Shown: positions 16,748 through 25,675 of the stretch, piece after piece
Layout of the letters: each line of letters begins with the position of its first letter
Numbering within the stretch: the stretch's first letter is position 1
DNA from: Streptomyces musisoli
GTDB lineage: Bacteria; Actinomycetota; Actinomycetes; Streptomycetales; Streptomycetaceae
Assembly (NCBI RefSeq): GCF_016741855.1
Contig: NZ_JAERRH010000002.1
Coordinates: 744,001 to 808,000 of the forward strand
Reading direction: 5' to 3'
Length of the DNA: 64,000 bases
Made by a program: the position numbers and the translations under genes
Notes under the pieces: generated by a model
Told to the model about the DNA's origin: nothing
Seen by the model: the letters and a program-made list of their open reading frames with translations, nothing else
Databases searched by the model: none

Positions 16748-17896
16748 ATGCTCGGTTTCCTCCTCCGGCTCCTGCCCTTCTGGGTCCGTGAGCCCCTGCT
16801 GATCGTGCTCGGGTCCGTCCTCGGCGTACGCATCATGTATCTCGCCGTCAGCGATCACGACTGGGGCGCCGCCGGTATCGGCACGGTGTTCCTCGTGTTC
16901 ACCGCTGTACGTGTCCACGTGGTGGTCCGGGCCCTGCGTGCCCGCCGGAACCCGAGTCCGGCGGCTACCGCGGCCGGGGCACCGGTCGAGGTCGGCGCCT
17001 TCGCGGGCGGGGTGCCGGTCGACGCCGGCGGCCAGGCCCAGTCCCCGGTCCCGGCTCAGGCCCCGGTCCCGGCCCAGGCCACGGCCACGGCCACGGCTCA
17101 GTCCAGGATTCCGGCCCCGGTTCAGCCCCAGGCCGGAGCCGGGCCGTACCCCGGCCCGGCGACTGCGGGGCCTGCGGGGACTGCGGCGACTGCGGAGAAG
17201 GAGCCCAACGCGTGGGGCCAGGCCCTCGCGGCCGTGGCCGTGTTCGGGGCGATCGCGGCCGTGCTGTGGCTGGCACCAGACATCCTGCCGTCCGACGACA
17301 GCACGACGCAGGCCGTCTCGTGTCCGGGCGGGGAACACGAGAAGCTGCCCAGGGCCTACAAGGAGACGCCGGAGGCTGTGACCGGTGACGAACTGTGCAA
17401 GGCGCTCAACCGGCCCGATCTGGCCCAGCTCCTCGGAACCCCCGGGGAGACCGCGACCACTGCTTCGGGGTCCAACAACACCGCTCTCCTGACCGACGGA
17501 AAGGTCGCCCAGCCGGAGGCCGAGGTCTCGTTCGACACGTACACCGTGCACCTGTCGGCCACCTACAACGAGCTGTCGACCGCCCAGTACGTGAAGCTGA
17601 TGAAGATCGGCGGAGAGCAGGAGACCAAGACGCTCACGGTTCTCGGCCGGCCCGCGGTCTTCTCCTCGGACCACACCATGAAGTTCGAGATCAATCTCGG
17701 GAGCGGCGGATCCGGCGGACCGGTCGAACAGGGCCCCCTGGCCAGGACGCTGTCCGTGGCCCTCGACCCGAAGGACCGGGGCGGCTCCTACGACATCACC
17801 GTGTGGAGCAAGTCCGGAGCCCTCCCCGACGACGGCGTTCTCGTCGGCATCGCGGAGAAGGTCCTGCCGACGATCCACGAACGGAATGTCCGTTGA
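16748..17896 (+). CDS. Membrane protein with Pro/Ala-rich linker and extracytoplasmic domain (possibly DUF6215)
   Basis: A 382-residue protein. Two N-terminal membrane helices (residues about 1-60) are followed by a low-complexity linker of Pro, Ala, Gln and Val (about 70-150). A third helix follows (WGQALAAVAVFGAIAAVLWL), then an exterior domain of about 200 residues opening with SCPGGEHEKLPRAYKETPEAVTGDELCKALNRPDLAQLLG. The two cysteines there may form a disulfide. It resembles the Streptomyces DUF6215 proteins as I remember them, which have no known role. The linker has biased short repeats (PVPAQAPVPAQATATATAQ). It is convergent with the large ATPase gene. Confidence 0.75.
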   Translation: MLGFLLRLLPFWVREPLLIVLGSVLGVRIMYLAVSDHDWGAAGIGTVFLVFTAVRVHVVVRALRARRNPSPAATAAGAPVEVGAFAGGVPVDAGGQAQSPVPAQAPVPAQATATATAQSRIPAPVQPQAGAGPYPGPATAGPAGTAATAEKEPNAWGQALAAVAVFGAIAAVLWLAPDILPSDDSTTQAVSCPGGEHEKLPRAYKETPEAVTGDELCKALNRPDLAQLLGTPGETATTASGSNNTALLTDGKVAQPEAEVSFDTYTVHLSATYNELSTAQYVKLMKIGGEQETKTLTVLGRPAVFSSDHTMKFEINLGSGGSGGPVEQGPLARTLSVALDPKDRGGSYDITVWSKSGALPDDGVLVGIAEKVLPTIHERNVR

Positions 17897-17986
17897 GGCG
17901 CCGAAGACTTCCCGGCTCCGACAGCCACGGGACGCCGCGCCGTCCGGCAGCTCACCCGGACGGCCCGCTCCCTCCGCGCCCCGCGT

Positions 17987-20900
17987 TCACTTCGTCCGCT
18001 GCCGCAAAGTCAGATCGTTGCGAGCGGCACGCCGGCGCAGAAAGCGGAAGCTGCCCAGGACCAGTCCGCTGGCGTCGAGGGCCCACAGCACGTCGTCCGA
18101 CTCCTGCCACCGCGCGTCCGCGACGAGCTCCATCACCGCCTCGAGCCAGTTGAGGTGGGCCGCCCGCCACAGGACCAACCGACAGGCGTCCGTACGCCCT
18201 TCGTCGCGCAGCAGCGTCGCCAGAAGGACGGCGCAGAGCATGTCGTCGGAGAACTGCTCACCATCACCCCGGAATCCACTCAGCAGATCCACGGCGTCCT
18301 CCCTGGCCCCGAGGCGCACGTAGTGCCGCGCCAGCGCATATCGGGCACCGGCATCGGACGCGGCACTTCGGCCGAGCAGCGCCGAAACCTCCGGAGTGCG
18401 GTCACCGGCGACGAGCAGTTCCGTCACGGTGAGCCAGACCGGGTGCGTCGAGTGCGGGGGAAACACCGTCAAGTGGTGCAGCAGCTCACCGACCGCCTCG
18501 TCCACCGCGCCGGTGCCTGCGAGAGCGCGCGCCAGCGCTCTCCGGTCGAAGGGGTCCCTGGGCGGAGTGAAGTGGTCCGCGACCTGGATGGACTGATCCC
18601 TGACCAGGCTGGACCGGTCCCGCAGGACGCGGATGGCGTCCTTGTACCTTCCCCGGCTGACCAGAAGCCTGCCGAGCCCGTCGCGTGCATCCCGAGCGTG
18701 TTGCGCCGACCCGTCACGCCACATCCTCTCCAGCAGTTCCGCGGCCTCGTCCGGCCGGTCCTGCCGAACCATGAGATCGGCCAGCACGAAGGCGTAGGAA
18801 CCCTCACCGCCCTCGAACAGGTGCCGTGCCGCACGCTCGGCATCTCCCAGCCGCCCCTGCCCGACGAGGGCGTGCACCACGTAGTCGACGCCGGTGGGGA
18901 TGACCTCGAACCGCCGGTCGTCAGGGGCGTGGGGCGGCACCACGGCCAACAGGCGCTCCCACTCCTGGGCCCGCCGGTACAGCTCCATGGCGGGGGAGGG
19001 GTCGCCTTCCCGCGCCCAGTCGTCCGCCAGGGCCATCGCCTGGTCCGCGAGGCCGCGCACGGCACACAGTTCCACCAGGTCCTCACGCAGGTGGTGCTCC
19101 GAGGCCTGACGGGCCGCCTCACTCAGTTCCCCCTGCTCCACCAGCCGGCCGAGACGAAGGTGGGCGTCCCTCTCCCCGTCACGCTCGCGCCAGGCCCGGC
19201 TTTCCGCCCGCCGACCGGTCAGCCGCAGCAGCCGAACCAGGACATGGGCGGCGCCATCGTCGGTGGCAGCCGCCTTGCGCAGCAGCTCCTCTGCTTCCCC
19301 GAGGCGACCCTGGGACCATTTGAGGGCGATCAACCCGTGCCACGCCTCGGACCGGGACCACGCCCCCTTGCGGGTGGTCGCCGCGAGCAGCTCCGCCTCA
19401 TCGGGTTCGCGCCGGGTGACGGGGGCGGTCACCGGAACGGGCTCGTGATCGGTCGCCTCGCCAGGCTCGGACGCTTCGTCAGGCTCGGACGCTTCGTCGG
19501 GTTCGGCCGTTTCATCGGGTTCGGCCGCTTCGTCGGACGTGGACGGTGCAGCGGCTGAGCACTCCGGCGAGCGGTCGCCCAGGCGCTCGACGAGCTCCTC
19601 CACCCGGGCCTCCCACCAATGACGCCGGACACGCTCGGCGAACAGCTCGACCAGCTCGTCCTCGGTCGCCATGTGCCGCCCTTGCGGATCCCACTCGGCC
19701 AGCAGCCGCACACACCAGACGAGGTGTGCCGAAGCCATCTCGCCATCGGCTTCCCGGAACCGCCGCACAACCGTGCTCAGCTCTTCCCACCGGGCCAGGC
19801 CGGCCAGCACATTGCACAGCGCCCGTCGGGTCCCGCGGGCGCTGTCCGCCGTGGCCCGCCACCGGAACACGGCAAGGGCCTCCTCGTACCGGCTCCGCGC
19901 CGCGTACCAATCGATCGCCATCGACCCGGCCCACCAGTCGCCGCCCTGCGCCCCCTGCAACAGGTAGGGCAGTGCCTCCTCGGGCTCCGCACGCTCCATC
20001 AGCAGCCGCCCCAGAACCGCGGCCGCCCCGGTCGCCACCTCGGCCACGGACGAACGGGCCGCCCTGCGCCAGGCCGTGACCACGACCTCCGCCCGCCGCC
20101 ACCGCTGGGCATGATGGCCGAGTTCCAGCGCCTCCTGTGGCGTCGCGGCGCCCAGCAGGGCCGACCACAGCGCGGCAGGCACCGGGGCCTGCGGAAGACG
20201 GGTCTGTGCCTGGTCGACCAGATAGTCGAAGGCCACCACACCGTCGCCCGACTCGTCGTCCACCAAGAGCCGGCTGAACCCGCGGCGCCGCCTTCTGGCC
20301 CACCGCAGGGACCGCTCGAACATCGCTTCGTCGACTTCCTGGCGCAGACCCGGCGGCACGTAGTGCGGCAGCAGTTCCCGCAGCACGGCGGGCGAGAGCG
20401 GACGGCGCCATCCCACCCGAGCCGCGTCCACACTGGCGTGAACCAGTGCGGCGCCACCGAACTGACCGTCCGGGGCATCGGTGTGCGCCCGCAGCAGTCT
20501 CAGCAGCTCCGGTCCTGCGGCCAGTGCCTCCGCCACGCCGTAGCGGCCGGCCGACTTGAGCGCATCCGCCAGCCGCGTGTCCTCACGCAGCTCCTCGGCG
20601 CGGTCCAGCTCGGCGGGCGAGAACATCCGCTCCAGCCGCACCCGGCGTGCCCGTCCCAGCAAGCCGGCCACCATCGCCGCCGTCCGCCGGTCCGGCAGTT
20701 CCTGCGACGGCCTGCGGCCGTCGTCACCGCCGGGGCGCTCCTCGTCCTCCTCGAGGTCGGACAGCTGATGCGCACGGACGGTGGCGATGACCAGGGGCTT
20801 CTCCGGCTGGGCCACGAGCCGCATCAGCGCCTCGGCCTGTCGCCTCCCGGCCCCCAGGTACACATCCAGCTCGTTGAGCCAGATCACCGTGCGGGTCAGG

Positions 20901-21637
20901 TCCAGGCGTACCCCGGCAAGGTGTGCCAAGGACTCCGGGACGACAGGCACCAGCAGTGCCCACCCGGCCAGCTCCGCCCACATGGCCTCTGCCGCGGCAC
21001 GTGTCTTGCCCGCCGTCGACGGACCGTGGACGAGTACCAGGCCCCCGTGATCCCGGCCGTGACGGACGTGCCCGCGAAGCTCGCCGTCGGCGTCACGCAG
21101 CACATAGGACGGCAGCTCCGCATCCAGCACCACACCGGGCCGGCTGGACTGGAGGGGAGCGGCGGGGTGGATCCCCAGCAGCGCTCGGTCACGCACCTGC
21201 GAGACCAGCGGAAGATCGCCGTCGGGCCGAACGTGGGCGTGGCCCGCCAGGAGCCGGCGGCGCTGTTCCCTCTCGGGCGCCGACCGCGACCGGAAGACCG
21301 GCGGGGCGGTACGGGCGGCCGCGGCCCGTTCCAGCTCACGCCGCTCGTCCCGCTGACGCAGCCCTGCCGTGGATGCTTTGCGCAGCAGTTCGCGCCACTG
21401 GTCGTCGAGGGTGAGCCCGAAGGCCCGCAGCAGGCGTCGCAGCGTCTGCTCGGTCGGCGGCCTCACCGCCCGCAGAGCCTCGCTGACCACTGTCTCGCCG
21501 ACTCCTGCCCGCTCGGCGAGTTCGGTGACGGTCCGCAGATCCGTCTCGGCCATCACGGCACGAAGTCGCTCGGCGAGCCCACGCATCTCGGCCGGAGCCG
21601 AACTCTCGACAGGCCCCAGCCTCCTGCCCACGACCAT
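17987..21637 (-). CDS. HTH-ATPase-repeat protein with STAGKTR P-loop (STAND-like)
   Basis: A 1216-residue multidomain protein. Residues 33-75 look like an XRE-type helix-turn-helix (LRTVTELAERAGVGETVVSEALRAVRP). LLGIHPAAP and LPSYVLRD precede the nucleotide site. The P-loop GPSTAGKT is at 205-212 and a Walker B-like TVIWLNELD follows about 45 residues later. Then comes a winged/helical block (YGVAEALAAGPELLRLL, GGAALVHASVDAARVGW). The C-terminal half is helical TPR-like repeats, interrupted by a run of Glu-Pro-Asp-Glu-Ala repeats. The second such protein in the window (40142-42373) shares the P-loop region block by block. Likely a regulatory switch ATPase; trigger and target are unknown. A 44-residue peptide gene is divergent from it. 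Confidence 0.85.
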   Translation of the reverse strand: MVVGRRLGPVESSAPAEMRGLAERLRAVMAETDLRTVTELAERAGVGETVVSEALRAVRPPTEQTLRRLLRAFGLTLDDQWRELLRKASTAGLRQRDERRELERAAAARTAPPVFRSRSAPEREQRRRLLAGHAHVRPDGDLPLVSQVRDRALLGIHPAAPLQSSRPGVVLDAELPSYVLRDADGELRGHVRHGRDHGGLVLVHGPSTAGKTRAAAEAMWAELAGWALLVPVVPESLAHLAGVRLDLTRTVIWLNELDVYLGAGRRQAEALMRLVAQPEKPLVIATVRAHQLSDLEEDEERPGGDDGRRPSQELPDRRTAAMVAGLLGRARRVRLERMFSPAELDRAEELREDTRLADALKSAGRYGVAEALAAGPELLRLLRAHTDAPDGQFGGAALVHASVDAARVGWRRPLSPAVLRELLPHYVPPGLRQEVDEAMFERSLRWARRRRRGFSRLLVDDESGDGVVAFDYLVDQAQTRLPQAPVPAALWSALLGAATPQEALELGHHAQRWRRAEVVVTAWRRAARSSVAEVATGAAAVLGRLLMERAEPEEALPYLLQGAQGGDWWAGSMAIDWYAARSRYEEALAVFRWRATADSARGTRRALCNVLAGLARWEELSTVVRRFREADGEMASAHLVWCVRLLAEWDPQGRHMATEDELVELFAERVRRHWWEARVEELVERLGDRSPECSAAAPSTSDEAAEPDETAEPDEASEPDEASEPGEATDHEPVPVTAPVTRREPDEAELLAATTRKGAWSRSEAWHGLIALKWSQGRLGEAEELLRKAAATDDGAAHVLVRLLRLTGRRAESRAWRERDGERDAHLRLGRLVEQGELSEAARQASEHHLREDLVELCAVRGLADQAMALADDWAREGDPSPAMELYRRAQEWERLLAVVPPHAPDDRRFEVIPTGVDYVVHALVGQGRLGDAERAARHLFEGGEGSYAFVLADLMVRQDRPDEAAELLERMWRDGSAQHARDARDGLGRLLVSRGRYKDAIRVLRDRSSLVRDQSIQVADHFTPPRDPFDRRALARALAGTGAVDEAVGELLHHLTVFPPHSTHPVWLTVTELLVAGDRTPEVSALLGRSAASDAGARYALARHYVRLGAREDAVDLLSGFRGDGEQFSDDMLCAVLLATLLRDEGRTDACRLVLWRAAHLNWLEAVMELVADARWQESDDVLWALDASGLVLGSFRFLRRRAARNDLTLRQRTK

Positions 21638-21808
21638 CCCCCGCCGTTTTCCCGCGCGGGTTTCCCCGCCCCATCGCCCGTTCCCCCTGCAATACCCCGC
21701 ATTTTCCCCGCGCCACCCTCTGCGCCGGTACCGGGAAATCCCGCACCGCCCATGGTCGGACCACCTGCGGGCGACGGGCCCGCGGGGAAGTCTCAGGGAG
21801 GGTCATCC

Positions 21809-21943
21809 ATGCAGGTCGTCTACGACATCTGTCACCATCTCGCGCTGCTCCAGCCCCTGTTGACCGCGGGCTCGGTCCTGGTCGGCGCGGCCAACCTCAC
21901 CGTGGGGATCCTCCGCATGCGCCACGCGAAGATCACGAAGTAG
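21809..21943 (+). CDS. 44-residue single-helix membrane peptide
   Basis: ATG 21809 follows CAGGGAGGG at correct spacing. The peptide opens MQVVYDICHHLALLQ, continues with a hydrophobic helix (PLLTAGSVLVGAANLTVGIL) and ends with a basic tail (RMRHAKITK). Almost every codon ends in G or C, so it reads as a genuine gene. It starts 171 bases from the divergent ATPase gene. No family recognised; a small membrane partner of the ATPase is conceivable. Confidence 0.6.
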   Translation: MQVVYDICHHLALLQPLLTAGSVLVGAANLTVGILRMRHAKITK

Positions 21944-22173
21944 GCCCGCCCCGGAGGCGAGACCACCGCTCGGCGCCGGCCGGGAACACCCTCGGGCCGT
22001 TCCCGGATCCGCGGCCATACGCCCTCCGCTCAACCCTCGACCTCAACTCTAGCTTTAGATCTGGTAGGCCCTTGCGGGGGCGAGCCGGCACGAGTGCCCG
22101 CCCGGCACCCGGTCGGTCTCGCCCCCTTCCGGCGTCTCACCTGCCGTAGCCCCGGCGAGGGCCTACCGCCCGG

Positions 22174-22824
22174 TCATCCGTAGTACGACCACTGCTGGTT
22201 GGCCGATCCGCTGATGCAGCCCCAGAGCTGGATCTTCGTCCCGTAGTTCGGGATGGTGTTGGCGTCGGCGTCCAGGCATGTGTTCGACGCGAGGTTCCGC
22301 AGGGTGTTGCCCGCGGGATACCACACCTGGTTGCGGCCGCCCGTGCACCCCCAGAGCTGGACCTTGGTCCCGTTCTGGGGAATCGTGTTGGCATCCGCGT
22401 CGAGACACTGGAAGCCCTGGCCGGTCTGAACGTAGTAGTTACCGGTGGACACGACGGAGAAGTACCAGACCTGGTTGTCGTTGCCGTTGCATCCCCAGAG
22501 CTGGACCTTGGTCCCGTTCTGGGGAATCGTGTTGGCGTCCGCGTCGAGACACAGGTTGCCGGTCGCCCTGCTGGTGATCCGCTGGTAGCGGTACATGATC
22601 CAGTCCGACGGCTTCCGTGTGGTGTGGGCGTTCGCGTCCGGGGGAGCGGGCAGTTCGCTGAGCGACGAGATGTCCACGATCCGGGGCCCCGTCGCGGCAG
22701 GGGCGGAGGGCGACGCTTCGACCGGCTGGGTGGCGCCCAGGGTCAGGGCGAGCGAGGCGACGCCCACGGCAGTGGTGGTACGGAGCCCGGTCCGGGCCTT
22801 CCGTCGTGACGGCTGACGAGACAT
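22174..22824 (-). CDS. Secreted ricin-type beta-trefoil lectin
   Basis: A 216-residue exported protein. ATG 22824 has GGAGG upstream, then a basic start (RQPSRRKARTGLR) and a hydrophobic signal core ending near ASPSA. After a short linker there are three beta-trefoil repeats, each with CLDADANTIP, GTK-QLWGC and a Gln-x-Trp (QVW, QVW, QQW). The DADAN loops carry the Asp expected for galactose-type binding in all three. There is no catalytic domain, so it is a stand-alone lectin, probably binding polysaccharide outside the cell. Confidence 0.9.
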   Translation of the reverse strand: MSRQPSRRKARTGLRTTTAVGVASLALTLGATQPVEASPSAPAATGPRIVDISSLSELPAPPDANAHTTRKPSDWIMYRYQRITSRATGNLCLDADANTIPQNGTKVQLWGCNGNDNQVWYFSVVSTGNYYVQTGQGFQCLDADANTIPQNGTKVQLWGCTGGRNQVWYPAGNTLRNLASNTCLDADANTIPNYGTKIQLWGCISGSANQQWSYYG

Positions 22825-23534
22825 GTAGCCTCCGTGTTCCCATGTGATTGACGCCGATCGCCCCGATGGGGACTTCGCGGCAAGTCGATCAGGCCCGGGG
22901 GTGTCAGGCAACGCGACACGGCCTCAAGGCCACCGGACGGCCCATCACCTCCCCGATTCCTCGGCATCGCCGCTCAGGGACATCCCGGAGAAGGCGAGGG
23001 CGACCGCTCGGGTCGCCCGCCACCCGGGACGCCACCGGTTCGGGTTCCCGCAGGGACGGTGTCTGCCTTCGGCGGACCCGGGCGGCATGCGCCGTGTGCG
23101 GCCGCAAGGTGCAAGCGGAGGCCGGCGAGTGGCGACGGAGAGAGTGACGGCGACACCGCAGATGCGTGTACCGAGGGCAGTGAAAAAGCAAGCTCCGCTC
23201 AGGGCTTGTGACTTGAGTGCGTGTGAAGCGGCCGCCCCGGCTCTGAGCGGTCCGTGGTGGCCTGCTTCGAGCTGTACGGAGTGAATGCCTATGTCCGCGA
23301 CACCTACGGAGTTGGCGGTGGTGGAGTACGTCGTGCTCGCGCCCGAACCACTACTGGCGCAACGCTCGCCGCACCGGCCTCGGGTATTCGGCGAAGGAGA
23401 GCGAGGACGGCCTGGCGCTCATGCGGGCCTGGACCGGGACGAGTTGGCGGCCGACGCCTCCGCCGCGCCGGCTGCGGCGCGCACCGAGGCCGGGTCGGGG
23501 CGTGGCATTCCTCGGGCTCGGTATGGGCGGTTGG
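22825..23534. other. Gene-poor stretch with possible coding remnant
   Basis: 710 bases between the lectin and GtrA genes. The first 120 hold the lectin promoter. Near 23350-23440 one plus frame reads YWRNARRTGLGYSAKESEDG, with codon bias of a real gene but no start or continuation. It may be a fragment of a lost gene; I cannot name the family. Nothing else is seen. Confidence 0.35.
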
Positions 23535-24059
23535 TCAGGCGGCGCGGCAGAGTTCCGCGGGGCCGGCCGGTGCCGCGGCGCGGGTCAGGGTCGCGGGCTC
23601 GGGACGGGCGGTGCGGACGGGGTTCGCAGCCTGCGAGCGGTTCCGTGCGAAGACGAAGAGGCGCAGCACCGCGAACCGCGCGAGGCCGGCGAATGCGGAG
23701 GCGGACAGGTAGACGACCTGCTCCAGCAGCGCACCGGGAGCCGCCACCAGCTGCTCCAGCACCAGCATCGCCACGCAGGTCACCGCATACGCGCCCGCCG
23801 CGGACCCGGCCGACTGAGCATGCTGGCGCCAGGTCGCGTGCCCGCCCGCGCCGAAGGTGAAGCGGGCGTGCAGCTCGGTGGCGAGGAGCGTGGAGACCAC
23901 GGTGATCAGGGCGTTGGCCACGGGCCAGGGAATCCAGGTGGCGAGGGCCGCCACGGCGAAGCTGGAGGCCACCCCCACTCCGCCCCCGCAGACCACGAAG
24001 CGGACGAAGGCGGTAACGGCGCCGGGTGCCGCCGACCGCCGTCTCTGTGCTGTCTCCAT
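23535..24059 (-). CDS. GtrA-like four-helix membrane protein
   Basis: A 174-residue protein with four hydrophobic helices. The first is FVRFVVCGGGVGVASSFAVAALA, the usual GtrA opening, and ARFAVLRLFVFARN is the family's last helix. GtrA proteins are thought to flip lipid-linked sugars or to take part in cell-surface polysaccharide modification. ATG 24059 is preceded by GGGGGAGATC. It stands without a glycosyltransferase neighbour. Its upstream region has a 7-4-7 palindrome and several TTGCAA palindromes. Confidence 0.85.
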   Translation of the reverse strand: METAQRRRSAAPGAVTAFVRFVVCGGGVGVASSFAVAALATWIPWPVANALITVVSTLLATELHARFTFGAGGHATWRQHAQSAGSAAGAYAVTCVAMLVLEQLVAAPGALLEQVVYLSASAFAGLARFAVLRLFVFARNRSQAANPVRTARPEPATLTRAAAPAGPAELCRAA

Positions 24060-24123
24060 GATCTCCCCCTGATGGCTCACCCCGTGAAACACGCACCTCG
24101 ACCGGCCAGGGCCTCGGTCCACT

Positions 24124-24141
24124 GTTTCCAACACTGGAAAC
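24124..24141. promoter_or_regulatory. Perfect 7-4-7 inverted repeat upstream of gtrA-like gene
   Basis: GTTTCCA-ACAC-TGGAAAC, 65 bases before the gtrA-like start. Probably an operator; the regulator is not identified. Confidence 0.5.
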
Positions 24142-24215
24142 GCTACGTTGTCTTCATGGCGTCAGCAACTGATTTATTGCATGGGGAGGGTATCGCTGCA
24201 GGTGAGAGGATATAA

Positions 24216-24272
24216 ATCGTTGCAACGATGGCGCCGGTAATGCAATGACTGCGCCTTCGATCATTGCAATGA
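24216..24272. promoter_or_regulatory. Cluster of TTGCAA-centred palindromes
   Basis: ATCGTTGCAACGAT (24216-24229) and TCATTGCAATGA (24261-24272) are perfect palindromes with the shared core TTGCAA and centres 44 bp apart. Partial copies occur at 24175 (TTATTGCATG) and 24238 (TAATGCAATGA). The patch is much richer in A/T than its surroundings. Confidence 0.5.
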
Positions 24273-24286
24273 AGCGACAGTGCCTG

Positions 24287-24670
24287 TCAGCGGGTCAGCA
24301 GGATCGCGGCTGCCGACGTGACGAGCAAGGATGCGCCGCAGAACGCGAGGTGTGAGCGCGGGTAGTCGTACCGCTCGCGTGTCACTCCCTGGTTGATCTC
24401 GTGCGCCCACTCCGCGAACAGCTTGCGAGTCGGGTACATGCCGATCGTCAGTCCGATGAGCGCGAACGAACACAGGACAAGCATGTTTTCCAGAGCGAAC
24501 CCGCGCCATGCCCCGTACTTCACCGCTCCCGTGCCGCACACCACCCAGATGAAGGGGTACACCGCCCAGAACCTCTGGATCGGAACCCATTTCGCCATGG
24601 CGGAGCAGTGGAGCACGAGAGCCGCGATGGCCAACAGCCACAGCCACTCCGTGGCAACCGACGTGAGCAC
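24287..24670 (-). CDS. Four-helix membrane protein of unknown function
   Basis: A 127-residue protein with four hydrophobic stretches (WLWLLAIAALVLHC, FWAVYPFIWVVCGTGAV, MLVLCSFALIGLTIGMY, LAFCGASLLVTSAAAILL) joined by short basic loops. GTG 24670 is used as start because GGGGGGAAG precedes it. No family recognised. Four cysteines lie in or next to the membrane segments. It is convergent with nothing and could be cotranscribed with the gtrA-like gene, though the AT-rich palindrome patch in between suggests otherwise. Confidence 0.65.
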   Translation of the reverse strand: MLTSVATEWLWLLAIAALVLHCSAMAKWVPIQRFWAVYPFIWVVCGTGAVKYGAWRGFALENMLVLCSFALIGLTIGMYPTRKLFAEWAHEINQGVTRERYDYPRSHLAFCGASLLVTSAAAILLTR

Positions 24671-24909
24671 GGACTTCCCCCCGAGTCATGTGAACCCGCA
24701 GAGGGTAGCAGCGAGGGGCCGGGTAGCCCGGTGGGGGCTCGCCTGCCTGCGCCGCTGCGCGCCGGCCGGCGACTTCGCGCATCGCGCGGGCCGGTGTTGT
24801 GTCGGCGGTATGTCACGCGGACGGCAGCCAGCAGGTGATGCGTTCACCCCACCACCGGCGCACAGGCCGGATATCGTGCTGTGTCCCCGGCAAGAAAGGC
24901 GACGACGCC

Positions 24910-25548
24910 ATGGACAGGTCTGCCCCCAGGAGCTTGGTCCGTGCGAGCCTCGGGCTGGTCGCAGCCCTGGTGTCGACCGTGCTCTGCGCCACGGCGAGTG
25001 GGGCCGCCCCCGAGGACACGGGGGGAGACACGGGAAGGACCACCGCTGCACATGCGAGCAGCGAACGCGGCTGTCCGGTCGTGTACTTCGACCTGGGTGA
25101 AACCCTCCTGCACACCGCCGACGACGGCAGCACCGACTATCAGCGGGGTGCGGCCTCCTATCTGCGCGCCCTACGTGAACGACACATCGAAGTCGGCCTC
25201 ATCACCAATGTTCCGCCCTCCTGGGGCACGACCGACGCCGAGCGTGCCGCCAGGCTGAAACAGGAGGTCGACGCGACGTGGCGGGGTCCGGTTCCCTTCG
25301 CCTGGGCGGATTTCGAAGGCCGAATCCTCACTCCGCGCACTGAGGCCGAGCGCAAGCCGGCTCCGATCCTCTGGGAGCGCGCGAAGGCCGCCTCGGGCCG
25401 CTGCCGAGTCGTCTACCAGGCGGAGACGGCCGAAGAGGTCGAGGTGGCCGCCACGCTGGGCTTCGTGCCGTACCAGGTCGGCCGACCCCACCGGCCCACG
25501 TTCCTTCCGGTGGGGCTGATCGAACTCCTCGGCCGTCGGTCCCGCTGA
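24910..25548 (+). CDS. Exported HAD-superfamily-like protein with altered motif I
   Basis: A 212-residue protein with a signal peptide (LVRASLGLVAALVSTVLCATASGAA). The HAD fold follows: motif I VYFDLGETLLHT, motif II GLITNVP, motif III Lys in ERKPAPILWERA, and a motif IV region QAETAEEVEVAATLGF. In motif I the second, acid-base Asp of DxD is Gly (D-L-G), as in non-phosphatase HADs such as dehalogenases and phosphonatases. Secretion of a HAD enzyme is unusual. ATG 24910 follows AAAGGCGAC. The stop codon lies within a 58-bp tandem duplication. Confidence 0.75.
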   Translation: MDRSAPRSLVRASLGLVAALVSTVLCATASGAAPEDTGGDTGRTTAAHASSERGCPVVYFDLGETLLHTADDGSTDYQRGAASYLRALRERHIEVGLITNVPPSWGTTDAERAARLKQEVDATWRGPVPFAWADFEGRILTPRTEAERKPAPILWERAKAASGRCRVVYQAETAEEVEVAATLGFVPYQVGRPHRPTFLPVGLIELLGRRSR

Positions 25549-25640
25549 CCGAGGTGGACCGTGCGGGCGCCGGCCGCCGACGCTTCTCGGCCGTCGGTCC
25601 CGTTGACCGAGGAGGGCCGTGCGGGCGCCGGCCGTCGACG
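25528..25640. repeat. 58-bp tandem duplication spanning the HAD gene stop codon
   Basis: CTCGGCCGTCGGTCCCG starts at 25528 and again at 25586, and similarity runs through GTGCGGGCGCCGGCCG to GTCGACG. The first copy contains the last codons and TGA of the gene. The second lies outside it. Confidence 0.85.
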
Positions 25641-25675
25641 GTCTCTTGCCCGGCGATCGGCCGTGCGTCGCCCGG

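Noticed and set aside
16508..17878. 456-codon minus-strand frame opposite the membrane protein at 16748
   Set aside because: Low-complexity Arg/Gly/Asp text without motifs; the plus-strand gene has membrane helices and a coherent domain.
17987..21637. Reading the HTH-ATPase as an antiphage STAND protein
   Set aside because: P-loop and repeats fit the general plan, but there is no effector domain (nuclease, TIR, protease) and no defence neighbours. Kept as an unknown switch ATPase.
19619..21943. Very long plus-strand open frame opposite the large ATPase gene
   Set aside because: It is the mirror of a GC-rich gene with biased third positions. Only its last 44 codons lie outside the ATPase gene and have a ribosome site, and those are reported separately.
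22844..23284. 146-codon plus frame downstream of the lectin promoter
   Set aside because: Sequence character is that of a non-coding region; no ribosome site or motif.
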